Of a stretch of DNA of 64,000 bases, positions 1 to 8,193 are shown one piece after another. The DNA comes from Alphaproteobacteria bacterium SS10 (GTDB taxonomy: Bacteria; Pseudomonadota; Alphaproteobacteria; TMED2): the NCBI GenBank assembly GCA_019192455.1, contig JAHCML010000003.1, positions 712,660 through 776,659 of the forward strand. The letters run 5' to 3'. Below the pieces are notes generated by a model. That model saw only the letters and a list, made by a program, of their open reading frames with translations, was not told the origin of the DNA and made no database searches. The position numbers and the translations under genes were made by a program. How positions within the stretch are numbered: the stretch's first letter is position 1; the number at the start of each line of letters is the position of its first letter.

Positions 1-63
1 GAAGGGCCTGCCGAGGCCCCCTCGACGCCCAATGATAGGGTTCTAGGTAGTTTGCAGGTGTAT

Positions 64-84
64 GTTGCGGATGTTGGCCGCAAC
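64..84. repeat. 7-bp inverted repeat upstream of the first gene
   Basis: GTTGCGG (64-70) and CCGCAAC (78-84) form a perfect inverted repeat around a 7-base loop, about 35 bases before the first start codon. It could be a leader hairpin or an operator. There is no T-run, so it is not an obvious terminator. The rest of bases 1-118 shows no gene. Confidence 0.35.
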
Positions 85-118
85 GTGATGGCGACCTGCT
101 GAGTTTGAGATCACCTGA

Positions 119-2701
119 ATGAGCAATCAGGCGCAGTTACCATTCATCTTGTCGACCGGTGCGGCGAAAGCCACCGGCTATGATGAAGCGTTCCTGCCTG
201 ATGGCCGCCCGCGTGGGCACTGGGCCGCCCTGATGGCCCAATATCAAATGTTGTCTGCCTCCGGCCTGCAAGAGCGGGTTGAGCGCGCGCGCCAGCTTGC
301 TGCTGATGCCGGTATCTCACTCGGCTATCACAGCGGTGATCCGGCCGGGCAAGAATGGCTGTTCGACCTATTGCCGCTAATCATCCCAGCTGATGAGTGG
401 CAGTACATTGAAGCCGCGGTGGGCCAACGCGCCCGTGTGTTGAGCCATCTGCTCGACGACCTCTACGGGCCGCAAGAAACCCTGAATCAGGGGATTTTTC
501 CCCCTTATTTGGTCTTCGGTAACCCGGATTATCTGCGCCCTGTTCGGGTTGCTGGCGATAAGAAGCCGGGCAGTCACCTGCAGGTCTATGCCGCCGATCT
601 GGTGCGTCGCCCCGATGGCACCTGGACCATCGTTGCCGACCGCACCCAGGTTCCGACGGGCGCGGGCTTTGCCCTCGCTAACCGCCGAATTTTGGCCAGG
701 ACCCTGCCAGAGGTCTTCACCAACCAGGCGGTGCGCAGCTGCCGTCAGTTCTTTGATGGCTGGGCGGCGAGCTTACGGGGTGCGGCCAAGGCCAATGGGG
801 CAAATTCACCACGTATGGCGCTCCTAACCCCGGGTCCATTCGCCCCGGGTTATTTTGAGCATGTCTATCTGGCGCGTGAGATGGACCTGACCTTGGTTGA
901 GGGGGCTGACCTCACCATTCGCGGTGACCGCTTGCTTTTGAAAGAGCTAGGCGGTCTGCAGCCTATTGACCTGCTGCTGCGTCGTCTTGATGGCGATTAC
1001 TGTGATCCACTTGAGCTACGGCCAGAGAGTTTGTTGGGCGTGTCTGGCTTGGCACAGCTGCAGCGGGCGGGCCGGGTCATGATGGCCAACCCAATTGGTA
1101 GCGGTGCGGTGCAGACGCCCGCGCTGTTCCCATTCCTGCCGCGCCTAACGCAAGAGCTGCTGGATGAAACCCAGAAGGCCGCCAGTGCCGAGACCTGGTG
1201 GTGTGGTCAGCCAGAAATCCTGCGTCAGGTGATCGAGCGGCTTGATGACTACATCATCCTCCCTGCCTTCTATGGCCAGGGGTATCCGGTTGATCCGCTG
1301 GAATTGAGCCCACTGAACCGTGCGGCGTTAATCGATAAAATGCGCCACTCGCCAGAAAACTACGTGGCGCAGGAGCGGTTGATCCCCTCCAACGCACCGA
1401 TGTTGAGTGGTGCCAGCCTACAGTCCCACCCGGTCGTTCTGCGGATTTTCGCTGTCGCGGATGATGAGGGGAACTTCCAGGTCATGCCAGGTGGGTTTGC
1501 CCGCATGCCAGTGGGTGGCAGCCCGTTTAGCGGTATCCTGGCCGATGGCTCGATCACCAAAGATGTTTGGGTTCTAAGCGACGCTGAGACCGAAACCGTC
1601 AGCTACCCGCTGCCGATAACCATTAAGAGCGTTGAGATTGTTCGCTCCACCGGTGGCCTACAAAGCCGGGTCGCTGACAACCTGTTCTGGCTGGGCCGCC
1701 ACATGGCCCGGATTGAGGGGAGCCTACGCCTCTGCCGTACGGTTTATAGCCGCCTGCTTAACGCCACCGATGGCTCTCGGGAGATGGCGGAGATCAACCA
1801 GCTTGAAACCGCGTTTTGGCGCCATGGGCTGGTTAAATGGGAGAAGAAGATCACGCCAGAGCAGCGCGGTGTACTGCCAAAAACGTTGCTTACCGCCACC
1901 TCTGCCGATGGCCCAATCAGTAATGACTTCAAGCAGGCAAACCGCCTGATGCTCGGCCTCCGCGATCGTTGCTCAAACGATATGTGGGACATCTTGAGCC
2001 ATCTGACCGGGCCACTTCATGACCGGCTGCAGCATGCCGCCGGTGACATTGATCTCAGCCTGTCTGTCTTCGACGAGCTTCTACACAACACTACTGCCTT
2101 TGCCGGGCTTGCCGCTGAGGGGATGGTGCGCGGTACCGCCTGGCGTTTCCTCGATTTTGGTCGCCGGTTGGAGACGGCATTGTTCGGTTTGCGGGTTGCC
2201 GCGGCCTGTTGTGGCACCGGGCTTGAGCCAGAGCGGATGCATCTACGCCTAGCCTTAGAGCTAGGTGATGCCTTGATCACCTATCGCAGCCGGTATCTAA
2301 GCTTGGTTCAGCCGCGCCCGGTTCTGGACCTAATCCTGACTGATGAGACCAACCCGAAGGCTGTGCTGTTCCAGATTGAGAGAATGATTGAGCATGCGGG
2401 CGCCTTCCCATATCGGCGCAGTATCAATCCCGCAGCCAAGCTAAAGCAGATCCGCGATGACTTAGATCAGGCCGTGACGCTGTTTGCCGGGCTGGAACCT
2501 GGCAATGCCCTTTCGCCTGACCCGGCCGGTGGTGACCTAAGCCTGCATCTGGATCGCTTCCTGTTTGAGGCTGAGCGGGAGTTGCATGCGGTCGCCGGTG
2601 AGTTAAGCAGTGCCTTCTTCCTGCACCGGGAGGGCGAACGCCTGCTTGACGCCGACTGGCGCCCCGATAGCCCCGTTCGGGGTGAGGGGGACCAGTCATG
2701 A
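119..2701 (+). CDS. Circularly permuted ATP-grasp / alpha-E fusion protein
   Basis: This 860-residue protein has two parts. Residues about 15-490 are a circularly permuted ATP-grasp domain (old DUF404/DUF407), and about 510-840 an alpha-E helical domain (old DUF403), which begins with SRVADNLFWLGRHMARIEG. The family is predicted to make amide bonds on peptides or small metabolites; no substrate is established. It opens a four-gene cassette, and its stop overlaps the next start as ATGA, so coupling is likely. Oddity: where the stand-alone paralogue at 3747-5201 has KPVGESGGYG, this protein has LPAFYGQGYP, so the expected nucleotide-contacting lysine is leucine 381. It may be a weak or inactive ligase that serves as a scaffold. 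The family call is firm, the function inferred. Confidence 0.85.
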   Translation: MSNQAQLPFILSTGAAKATGYDEAFLPDGRPRGHWAALMAQYQMLSASGLQERVERARQLAADAGISLGYHSGDPAGQEWLFDLLPLIIPADEWQYIEAAVGQRARVLSHLLDDLYGPQETLNQGIFPPYLVFGNPDYLRPVRVAGDKKPGSHLQVYAADLVRRPDGTWTIVADRTQVPTGAGFALANRRILARTLPEVFTNQAVRSCRQFFDGWAASLRGAAKANGANSPRMALLTPGPFAPGYFEHVYLAREMDLTLVEGADLTIRGDRLLLKELGGLQPIDLLLRRLDGDYCDPLELRPESLLGVSGLAQLQRAGRVMMANPIGSGAVQTPALFPFLPRLTQELLDETQKAASAETWWCGQPEILRQVIERLDDYIILPAFYGQGYPVDPLELSPLNRAALIDKMRHSPENYVAQERLIPSNAPMLSGASLQSHPVVLRIFAVADDEGNFQVMPGGFARMPVGGSPFSGILADGSITKDVWVLSDAETETVSYPLPITIKSVEIVRSTGGLQSRVADNLFWLGRHMARIEGSLRLCRTVYSRLLNATDGSREMAEINQLETAFWRHGLVKWEKKITPEQRGVLPKTLLTATSADGPISNDFKQANRLMLGLRDRCSNDMWDILSHLTGPLHDRLQHAAGDIDLSLSVFDELLHNTTAFAGLAAEGMVRGTAWRFLDFGRRLETALFGLRVAAACCGTGLEPERMHLRLALELGDALITYRSRYLSLVQPRPVLDLILTDETNPKAVLFQIERMIEHAGAFPYRRSINPAAKLKQIRDDLDQAVTLFAGLEPGNALSPDPAGGDLSLHLDRFLFEAERELHAVAGELSSAFFLHREGERLLDADWRPDSPVRGEGDQS

Positions 2702-3702
2702 CCGATCATCCCACCAGCAATAACCCGCCGGTTAGCCGCCGCTATCACCTGCGCCATGTCACAACCTATGACTATGCGGATGCAGTGGCCTTGGCCCACC
2801 ACGATCTGTGCCTGCAGCTGCGTGATCTGCCGTATCAGGATGTGAAGAATGCCAGTGTGCGGGTTGAGCCAACGCCGGATATGACCGCTGAGCGTCAGGA
2901 TGGCTTTGGCAATATCCATCATTTCGTAGCGATTGAGAGCAATCACGACGCCCTTAATGTGGTGGCGGAGGCAACCATTGATGTGCGGGACCGTGAGGTG
3001 CCGATGCCGCTCAACACCCCGGCCTGGGAGCAGGTGCGGGCCCTGGTTAGCGGTGATGGCTTCCCAGATACGTTGGAGCCGCTGGAATGCAGCTTGGCTT
3101 CCCCCGGTGTTTCAATCGTGTCGGAAGTTACTGATTACGCACGTAAATCCTTCGCGCCTGGGCGCCCTATCTTGGAGGCGGTGCAGGATTTCAATCATCG
3201 CATCTTCACTGATTTTAAGTATGAGCCAGGAGCCACGGCGGTAACCACGCCGGTGGATACTGCGTTCAAAGCAAGGGCAGGGGTCTGCCAAGACTTCGCG
3301 CAGATCGCGATTGCCGGGCTAAGGGGGCTAGGCCTCGCGGCACGCTATGTATCCGGCTACATCCGCACCACCAATGCCACCCAATCTGTCGCTGATCCTG
3401 AGAGCAGTGATGATGAGGGCAAGGCCAAGGCTAAAACCGAACTCACCACCACCTTGCCGATTAACGAGACTGAGCTTCGCGGCGCCGATGCTAGCCATGC
3501 GTGGTTTGCGATCTGGTGTGGGCCCGAAATTGACTGGGTTGATCTAGACCCAACCAATGATTTGATCGTGGGTACCGACCATGTGGTGATTGGTTGGGGG
3601 CGCGATTACCTGGATATCAGCCCGGTTAAGGGGGTGATTTTGGGCGGCGGGAAACAAGAATTGTCCGTAGCCGTTGACTTGGTGCCCGACGACGCGGCAT
3701 GA
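2698..3702 (+). CDS. Transglutaminase-like cysteine protease/amidase family protein
   Basis: The protein has 334 residues with an N-terminal beta-strand transglutaminase-associated region (about 15-100) and a transglutaminase core. A likely catalytic triad is visible: Cys197 in GVCQDFAQIA, His267 in ASHAWFAIW and Asp284 in WVDLDPTND. An acidic, lysine-rich insert lies between Cys and His (about residues 236-255). Members of this family cut, form or exchange amide bonds. The gene starts inside the stop of the ATP-grasp/alpha-E fusion (ATGA overlap), and such neighbourhoods recur in bacteria, where the protein is thought to remove or process the amide-linked product. No signal peptide is visible, so it is probably cytoplasmic. 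Confidence 0.85.
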   Translation: MTDHPTSNNPPVSRRYHLRHVTTYDYADAVALAHHDLCLQLRDLPYQDVKNASVRVEPTPDMTAERQDGFGNIHHFVAIESNHDALNVVAEATIDVRDREVPMPLNTPAWEQVRALVSGDGFPDTLEPLECSLASPGVSIVSEVTDYARKSFAPGRPILEAVQDFNHRIFTDFKYEPGATAVTTPVDTAFKARAGVCQDFAQIAIAGLRGLGLAARYVSGYIRTTNATQSVADPESSDDEGKAKAKTELTTTLPINETELRGADASHAWFAIWCGPEIDWVDLDPTNDLIVGTDHVVIGWGRDYLDISPVKGVILGGGKQELSVAVDLVPDDAA

Positions 3703-3746
3703 CTACGTCTTGGGTTTCAACCTTTTAGGCACCTTTATCCACAAAC

Positions 3747-5201
3747 ATGTCCCCAACGAATGACGCGCTGATGGGTGGCTATCAGCCGGGCACCAGCTAT
3801 TGCGAGATGACCGCGCAGAACCGCGCCGGCGATGCCGGCATGGCGGCGCTAATGGCTCGCCTGCAGAACCTCTCAATTGAAGAGCTTCAGACCCGCGCTG
3901 GCCGTGTGGATCGGGAGTTCTACAATCTGGGCATTACCTTCACGGTTTACTCCGAAGCGGACGCCATTGACCGGGTGCTGCCCTTCGATGTGGTGCCACG
4001 GGTTCTGACGGCGAAGGAATGGGATGTGCTGGAGGCTGGCGTGGTCCAGCGGGTCGCCGCTATCAATGCCTTCCTCACCGATATTTATAGTGATCGCAAG
4101 ATCTTAGCTGATGGTGTGGTGCCGTCGGACCTGGTCCTGCAAAACAAGAATTACCGCCCCGCGGCGGAAGGCGTGAAGGTACCCCACAACGCCTATGTGA
4201 ACATCTGCGGTATTGATTTGATCCGCGATGCTGACGGTATCTTCCGCGTGCTTGAGGACAATGCCCGCACGCCGTCCGGTGTCTCATACGTTATTGAGAA
4301 CCGGCACATGATGTTGCGGGTCTTCGCCGACCTGTTTGGCGATACCGGTGTACGTGCGGTTGATGACTACGGCATGCAGCTGCACCGGGCGATGACTGAG
4401 ATGGTGCCAGCCGAGACTGTCGACCCCTCCGTCGTACTTCTATCCCCAGGCATCTATAACTCCGCGTTTTTCGAGCATGTGTTCCTGGCCCGCGAAATGG
4501 GTGTCGCCCTGGTTGAAGGGCGCGATCTGTTCGTTGCGGAAGATGATTGTGTCTACATGAACACCATCGGCGGTGCCGAGCGCGTACACGCTATCTATCG
4601 ACGGGTTGATGATGACTTCCTCGACCCAGAGGTCTTCCGGGAAGACAGCCTACTGGGCGTGCCCGGCTTGGTTCGCGCCTGGCGGGCGGGCAAGGTTGCC
4701 ATTGCCAATGCAATCGGGACCGGCGTCGCGGATGATAAGGCGATCTACGCCTATATGCCCCGGATCATTAAGTACTACCTGGACCAAGACGCGATCCTGC
4801 CGAATGTAGAAACCCACCTTTGTCGTGAGGTTGAGGGGCTGCAATACACCCTCGATAATCTCGCGGATTTGGTTGTTAAGCCGGTGGGCGAGAGCGGCGG
4901 CTACGGCATGTTGATCGGGCCTAAATCAACCGCCGAAGAGGTTGAGGAATTCCGCGCTAAGCTGCAGGCGGACCCCGCCAATTACATCAGCCAGCCAACC
5001 ATTGACCTATCGGTGTCACCAACCGTGACCCAGGATGGCCTGCGTCCGCGCCATGTGGATCTGCGGCCCTTCGCGATTACGGGGGAGAGCACCTGGGTGC
5101 TGCCTGGCGGCCTAACCCGCGTTGCGTTGAAAGAGGGCTCACTGGTGGTGAATTCCAGCCAGGGCGGCGGGTCAAAAGACACGTGGGTGCTGAACCAATG
5201 A
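3747..5201 (+). CDS. Stand-alone circularly permuted ATP-grasp protein
   Basis: This 484-residue protein is one complete circularly permuted ATP-grasp domain (DUF404/DUF407). Hallmarks are EDNARTPSGVSYVIENR (about residues 170-186), NAIGTGVADDKA, the nucleotide-binding KPVGESGGYG beginning at Lys378, and WVLPGGLTRVA near the C-terminus. All are intact, unlike the fused paralogue at 119-2701. It is predicted to be an ATP-dependent amide-bond ligase. It lies 44 bases after the transglutaminase gene and overlaps the alpha-E gene by the ATGA of its stop. I see no strong ribosome-binding site before the start. The natural substrate is unknown. Confidence 0.88.
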   Translation: MSPTNDALMGGYQPGTSYCEMTAQNRAGDAGMAALMARLQNLSIEELQTRAGRVDREFYNLGITFTVYSEADAIDRVLPFDVVPRVLTAKEWDVLEAGVVQRVAAINAFLTDIYSDRKILADGVVPSDLVLQNKNYRPAAEGVKVPHNAYVNICGIDLIRDADGIFRVLEDNARTPSGVSYVIENRHMMLRVFADLFGDTGVRAVDDYGMQLHRAMTEMVPAETVDPSVVLLSPGIYNSAFFEHVFLAREMGVALVEGRDLFVAEDDCVYMNTIGGAERVHAIYRRVDDDFLDPEVFREDSLLGVPGLVRAWRAGKVAIANAIGTGVADDKAIYAYMPRIIKYYLDQDAILPNVETHLCREVEGLQYTLDNLADLVVKPVGESGGYGMLIGPKSTAEEVEEFRAKLQADPANYISQPTIDLSVSPTVTQDGLRPRHVDLRPFAITGESTWVLPGGLTRVALKEGSLVVNSSQGGGSKDTWVLNQ

Positions 5202-6223
5202 ACCAGCATCAGGCGTACATAACCGAGGCGAACGCCTCACCGATTGAGGCCGGAAACCGCAACCGCTTCCTGCTTGCCCGCTATGCTGAGGCCCTGCTGT
5301 GGCTCGGCCGGTATGTTGAGCGGGCCGAGAGCACGGCACGCCTGCTGTCGGTTACCCATACCTTCAGCCAGCACAATTCCAGCAATACCAGCTGGCAATC
5401 GGTGGTCAGCCTGAACGCGGATGATGAGCGGTTTAAGGCTACCCACCCGGTCCTAACCCAGGAGGCGGTGAAGCACTTCTACCTGCTGGATAGTGAGAAC
5501 CCATCCTCCATCCTCTCCACGGTGCGTAACGCGCGGGAGAATGCACGGACCCTGCGCCCGGTCTTGTCTAGTGAGGTTTGGACTCAGCTGAACGTCTTCT
5601 ACAACCGGATGGCGGTGCTGCGCCCCCTCGATATCGCTGACAACAATGTCGTCAGCATCTGCAACTTTGTTCGGGAGAGCTGCCAAAGCCATACCGGCAT
5701 CGCCGATGGCACCTTCCCGCGCGATCAGGGCTGGTCGTTCTATCGGCTCGGCAAGTTTTTGGAGCGGGCGGATCAGATTACCCGCCTCGTGGACATCAAG
5801 TATCACATCCTGCTGCCCCGGGTTGAGGATGTGGGCACCGCTGTCGATGTCTCACAATGGCAGGCATTGCTGCGCGCGGCCGCTGGATACCACGCCTTCC
5901 GTCGGGCCCATCCACGTGGCATTGATCCGCTGACCGTCGCTGGTTTCTTGTTGGTTAACAACAGCTTCCCGCGCTCGCTTAGCTTCTGCACGACGCGGCT
6001 TGATAACCTGTTGAACGATCTTCGCATGCAGTACGGCCTGCGTGGTGGTGGTAAGGCGCTTGAGGTCATTGATGAGATGCGCGCTGCCATTGCGTCCCGC
6101 GGGATCGATGTGATCGTCGCCGATGGCCTGCATGAGTATCTGGACTGGGTGCAGTCCCGGCTGATCGACATCACCGATAGCCTCTATGACGATTTCTTCC
6201 GTCCAACCCCGCAGCAGGCCTGA
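5198..6223 (+). CDS. Stand-alone alpha-E domain protein
   Basis: This 341-residue, mainly helical protein of the alpha-E (DUF403) family begins its domain at ARYAEALLWLGRYVERAES (about residues 25-43). It is the separate-chain counterpart of the C-terminal half of the fusion at 119-2701. Alpha-E proteins accompany circularly permuted ATP-grasp ligases almost always, as a fusion or the next gene, so it is probably a partner subunit. No activity has been assigned. I chose ATG 5198, which overlaps the ligase stop as ATGA, rather than the in-frame GTG at 5183. Confidence 0.85.
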   Translation: MNQHQAYITEANASPIEAGNRNRFLLARYAEALLWLGRYVERAESTARLLSVTHTFSQHNSSNTSWQSVVSLNADDERFKATHPVLTQEAVKHFYLLDSENPSSILSTVRNARENARTLRPVLSSEVWTQLNVFYNRMAVLRPLDIADNNVVSICNFVRESCQSHTGIADGTFPRDQGWSFYRLGKFLERADQITRLVDIKYHILLPRVEDVGTAVDVSQWQALLRAAAGYHAFRRAHPRGIDPLTVAGFLLVNNSFPRSLSFCTTRLDNLLNDLRMQYGLRGGGKALEVIDEMRAAIASRGIDVIVADGLHEYLDWVQSRLIDITDSLYDDFFRPTPQQA

Positions 6224-6230
6224 TCAAGCC

Positions 6231-8126
6231 ATGCTCGCCTTGCGCCATGCCTGTATCGGCCTGATTGGGCTGTTGCTGCTGTTCTCACCCATGGCAGCCT
6301 GGGCGCTGGATTATGAGTTGCGGGTAACCGGCCTCGACCAGCTCGCCGCTGATGATCTCCACGCACTTCAAGATGGTGCGGCACAAGATCCAGGGGCGCT
6401 CGCCGACAGCATCTCACAGCTAATCCTTGATGCTGTTCTGCTCGAACAATTGCGCGGTGAGGGGGCGCCCAGCCTCTTCGCCCTAAACCGGCGCGCTGAG
6501 AATGATGTCGACCGCGTGCAGGCGGTAATGCGTTCCCAGGGCTTCTACAGCGCCCGTGTCGCCATTGAGGTGTTGAGCGGCGAGCCCACCGATGGCGAAG
6601 AAGCGCCCTTGCCGGTAGCGGAGATTGAGGTAACGCCCGGGCCACAATACAGCATCGCCGCCGTTCTGATTGAGAACCCAGACGGGACCCTGCTCAACTT
6701 GGTTGAGGCCGATAGCCTGCCGTTAAAACCTGGCCAGCCCGCGTTATCGGCATCGGTCTTGGCGGCGGAGCCTCTCGGTGTGCAGCAGTTGCGGGCGCAG
6801 GGCCATGCGCTCGCCACCAGCACCAAACGCCGGGTAACGGTAAATCGTGAAACCCAGGCGCTAACGGTGCGTTATCGCTATCGCCCTGGCCCGCTGGTTC
6901 GCTTTGGTGAGGTCACCGTCAAAGGTTTGGAAGAGGTTGGGGAAGCCGCGGTTCGTAAGCGAATCACCGTTGAAACGGGCGCTCTGTTCAACCCGACGGT
7001 GCTCGGCAAAACTCGTTCTGGCGTGAGCGGTCTTGGCACCTTCGATAGTGTGACTGCGCGCCTGGTTGGAATGGACGCCGTTGATCCAGAGGCCGATGAA
7101 GTGACCCTGCCGGTTGAGGTAGTGGTTGAGGAGCGGGCCTTCCGCACCATTGGTGGTGCGGTCACCCTATCGACCGATGAGGGTTTTGGCGCCGAGGCGC
7201 GATGGTCGCATCGCAATATCCTGGGTGAGGCCGAGCGGTTGGAGGTTATCACCAATGTTGGTCGCATTGGGGCGCCGGATGCCCGGGGCATCGATTACGG
7301 CATCGCCACCGATCTGCGGAAACCAGATTTTCTGATGGTTGATCAGGATCTAATCGTGGGGGCCACGGCCGAAGTTGAGGCGCCGGATGCGTTTGAGCGC
7401 CAAGCCATCGAACTACGGGCTTCGATTGAGCGGCCGCTGTTTGAGGTCGCTGATTTCAGCACCGGCGTGACCCTGGCGTTTGAGGATGTGAAGGATAATG
7501 ATGATGAGGATGGTGAGCAGTTCGTCACGCTCGCTTTTCCCAACACGCTTAGCTTCGACCGGACCGATGACCTTTTGGACCCAACCGAGGGTTATGCCGT
7601 CGATTTCACGCTTGAGCCGGTGCTGACCGTCAATGATGTGGGGTCGTCCTACTTCATCATGGGGACGACAGGCCGAACCTTCTGGAGCCCATTTGAGAGC
7701 AATCGCCTGATCCTTGCCGGTCGTGCCGGGCTGGGCGCCATAGCTGGCGCTGATGTGGATGATATCCCCGCCAACCGCCGCTTTTTCTCAGGTGGTGATG
7801 GATCGGTTCGGGGCTATGCATTTCAGGCGGTTGGTCCCCGGGATGATGACAATGACCCAAGCGGCGGCCGCTCGGTCTTTGAGATTGGAACCGAGGCACG
7901 CATCCGCATTACCGACACAATCGGTGTGGTACCGTTCATTGATGCTGGGATCGTAACGGAGGAGAGCTTCGTTGATTTCAGTGAGGATATGCGGGTTGGT
8001 ACGGGCCTTGGCCTTCGTTACTTCACCGGTTTTGGGCCCTTGCGGGTTGATGTCGGTGTCCCGGTTAATCCAGATGATGACGATGACGCCTTCCAGGTCT
8101 ATTTCAGTCTGGGTCAGGCATTCTAG
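6231..8126 (+). CDS. tamA: Outer-membrane assembly factor TamA (Omp85 family)
   Basis: The product has 631 residues and a cleavable signal peptide: a hydrophobic core (IGLIGLLLLFSP) followed by AWA at about residue 24. POTRA domains then span roughly 25-290, and a 16-strand Omp85 barrel follows, with the typical RRFFSGGDGSVRGYAF segment about residues 515-530. The barrel ends in a C-terminal phenylalanine (SLGQAF). TamA sits in the outer membrane and works with TamB to assemble some outer-membrane proteins or move lipids. The start at 6231 lies 7 bases after the alpha-E stop. An upstream in-frame ATG at 6186 would overlap that gene by 38 bases and bury the signal peptide, so it is less likely. 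tamB follows. Confidence 0.92.
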   Translation: MLALRHACIGLIGLLLLFSPMAAWALDYELRVTGLDQLAADDLHALQDGAAQDPGALADSISQLILDAVLLEQLRGEGAPSLFALNRRAENDVDRVQAVMRSQGFYSARVAIEVLSGEPTDGEEAPLPVAEIEVTPGPQYSIAAVLIENPDGTLLNLVEADSLPLKPGQPALSASVLAAEPLGVQQLRAQGHALATSTKRRVTVNRETQALTVRYRYRPGPLVRFGEVTVKGLEEVGEAAVRKRITVETGALFNPTVLGKTRSGVSGLGTFDSVTARLVGMDAVDPEADEVTLPVEVVVEERAFRTIGGAVTLSTDEGFGAEARWSHRNILGEAERLEVITNVGRIGAPDARGIDYGIATDLRKPDFLMVDQDLIVGATAEVEAPDAFERQAIELRASIERPLFEVADFSTGVTLAFEDVKDNDDEDGEQFVTLAFPNTLSFDRTDDLLDPTEGYAVDFTLEPVLTVNDVGSSYFIMGTTGRTFWSPFESNRLILAGRAGLGAIAGADVDDIPANRRFFSGGDGSVRGYAFQAVGPRDDDNDPSGGRSVFEIGTEARIRITDTIGVVPFIDAGIVTEESFVDFSEDMRVGTGLGLRYFTGFGPLRVDVGVPVNPDDDDDAFQVYFSLGQAF

Positions 8127-8193
8127 GGCAGGCAGTTGATAGGCCGATCCATTCGCCGTGACCGCGAATGACCGGCCTTATGTGACCAAACCA

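Noticed and set aside
2467..2946. 159-codon minus-strand open frame
   Set aside because: It runs antisense to the end of the ATP-grasp/alpha-E fusion and the start of the transglutaminase gene. Both sense products have clear family motifs.
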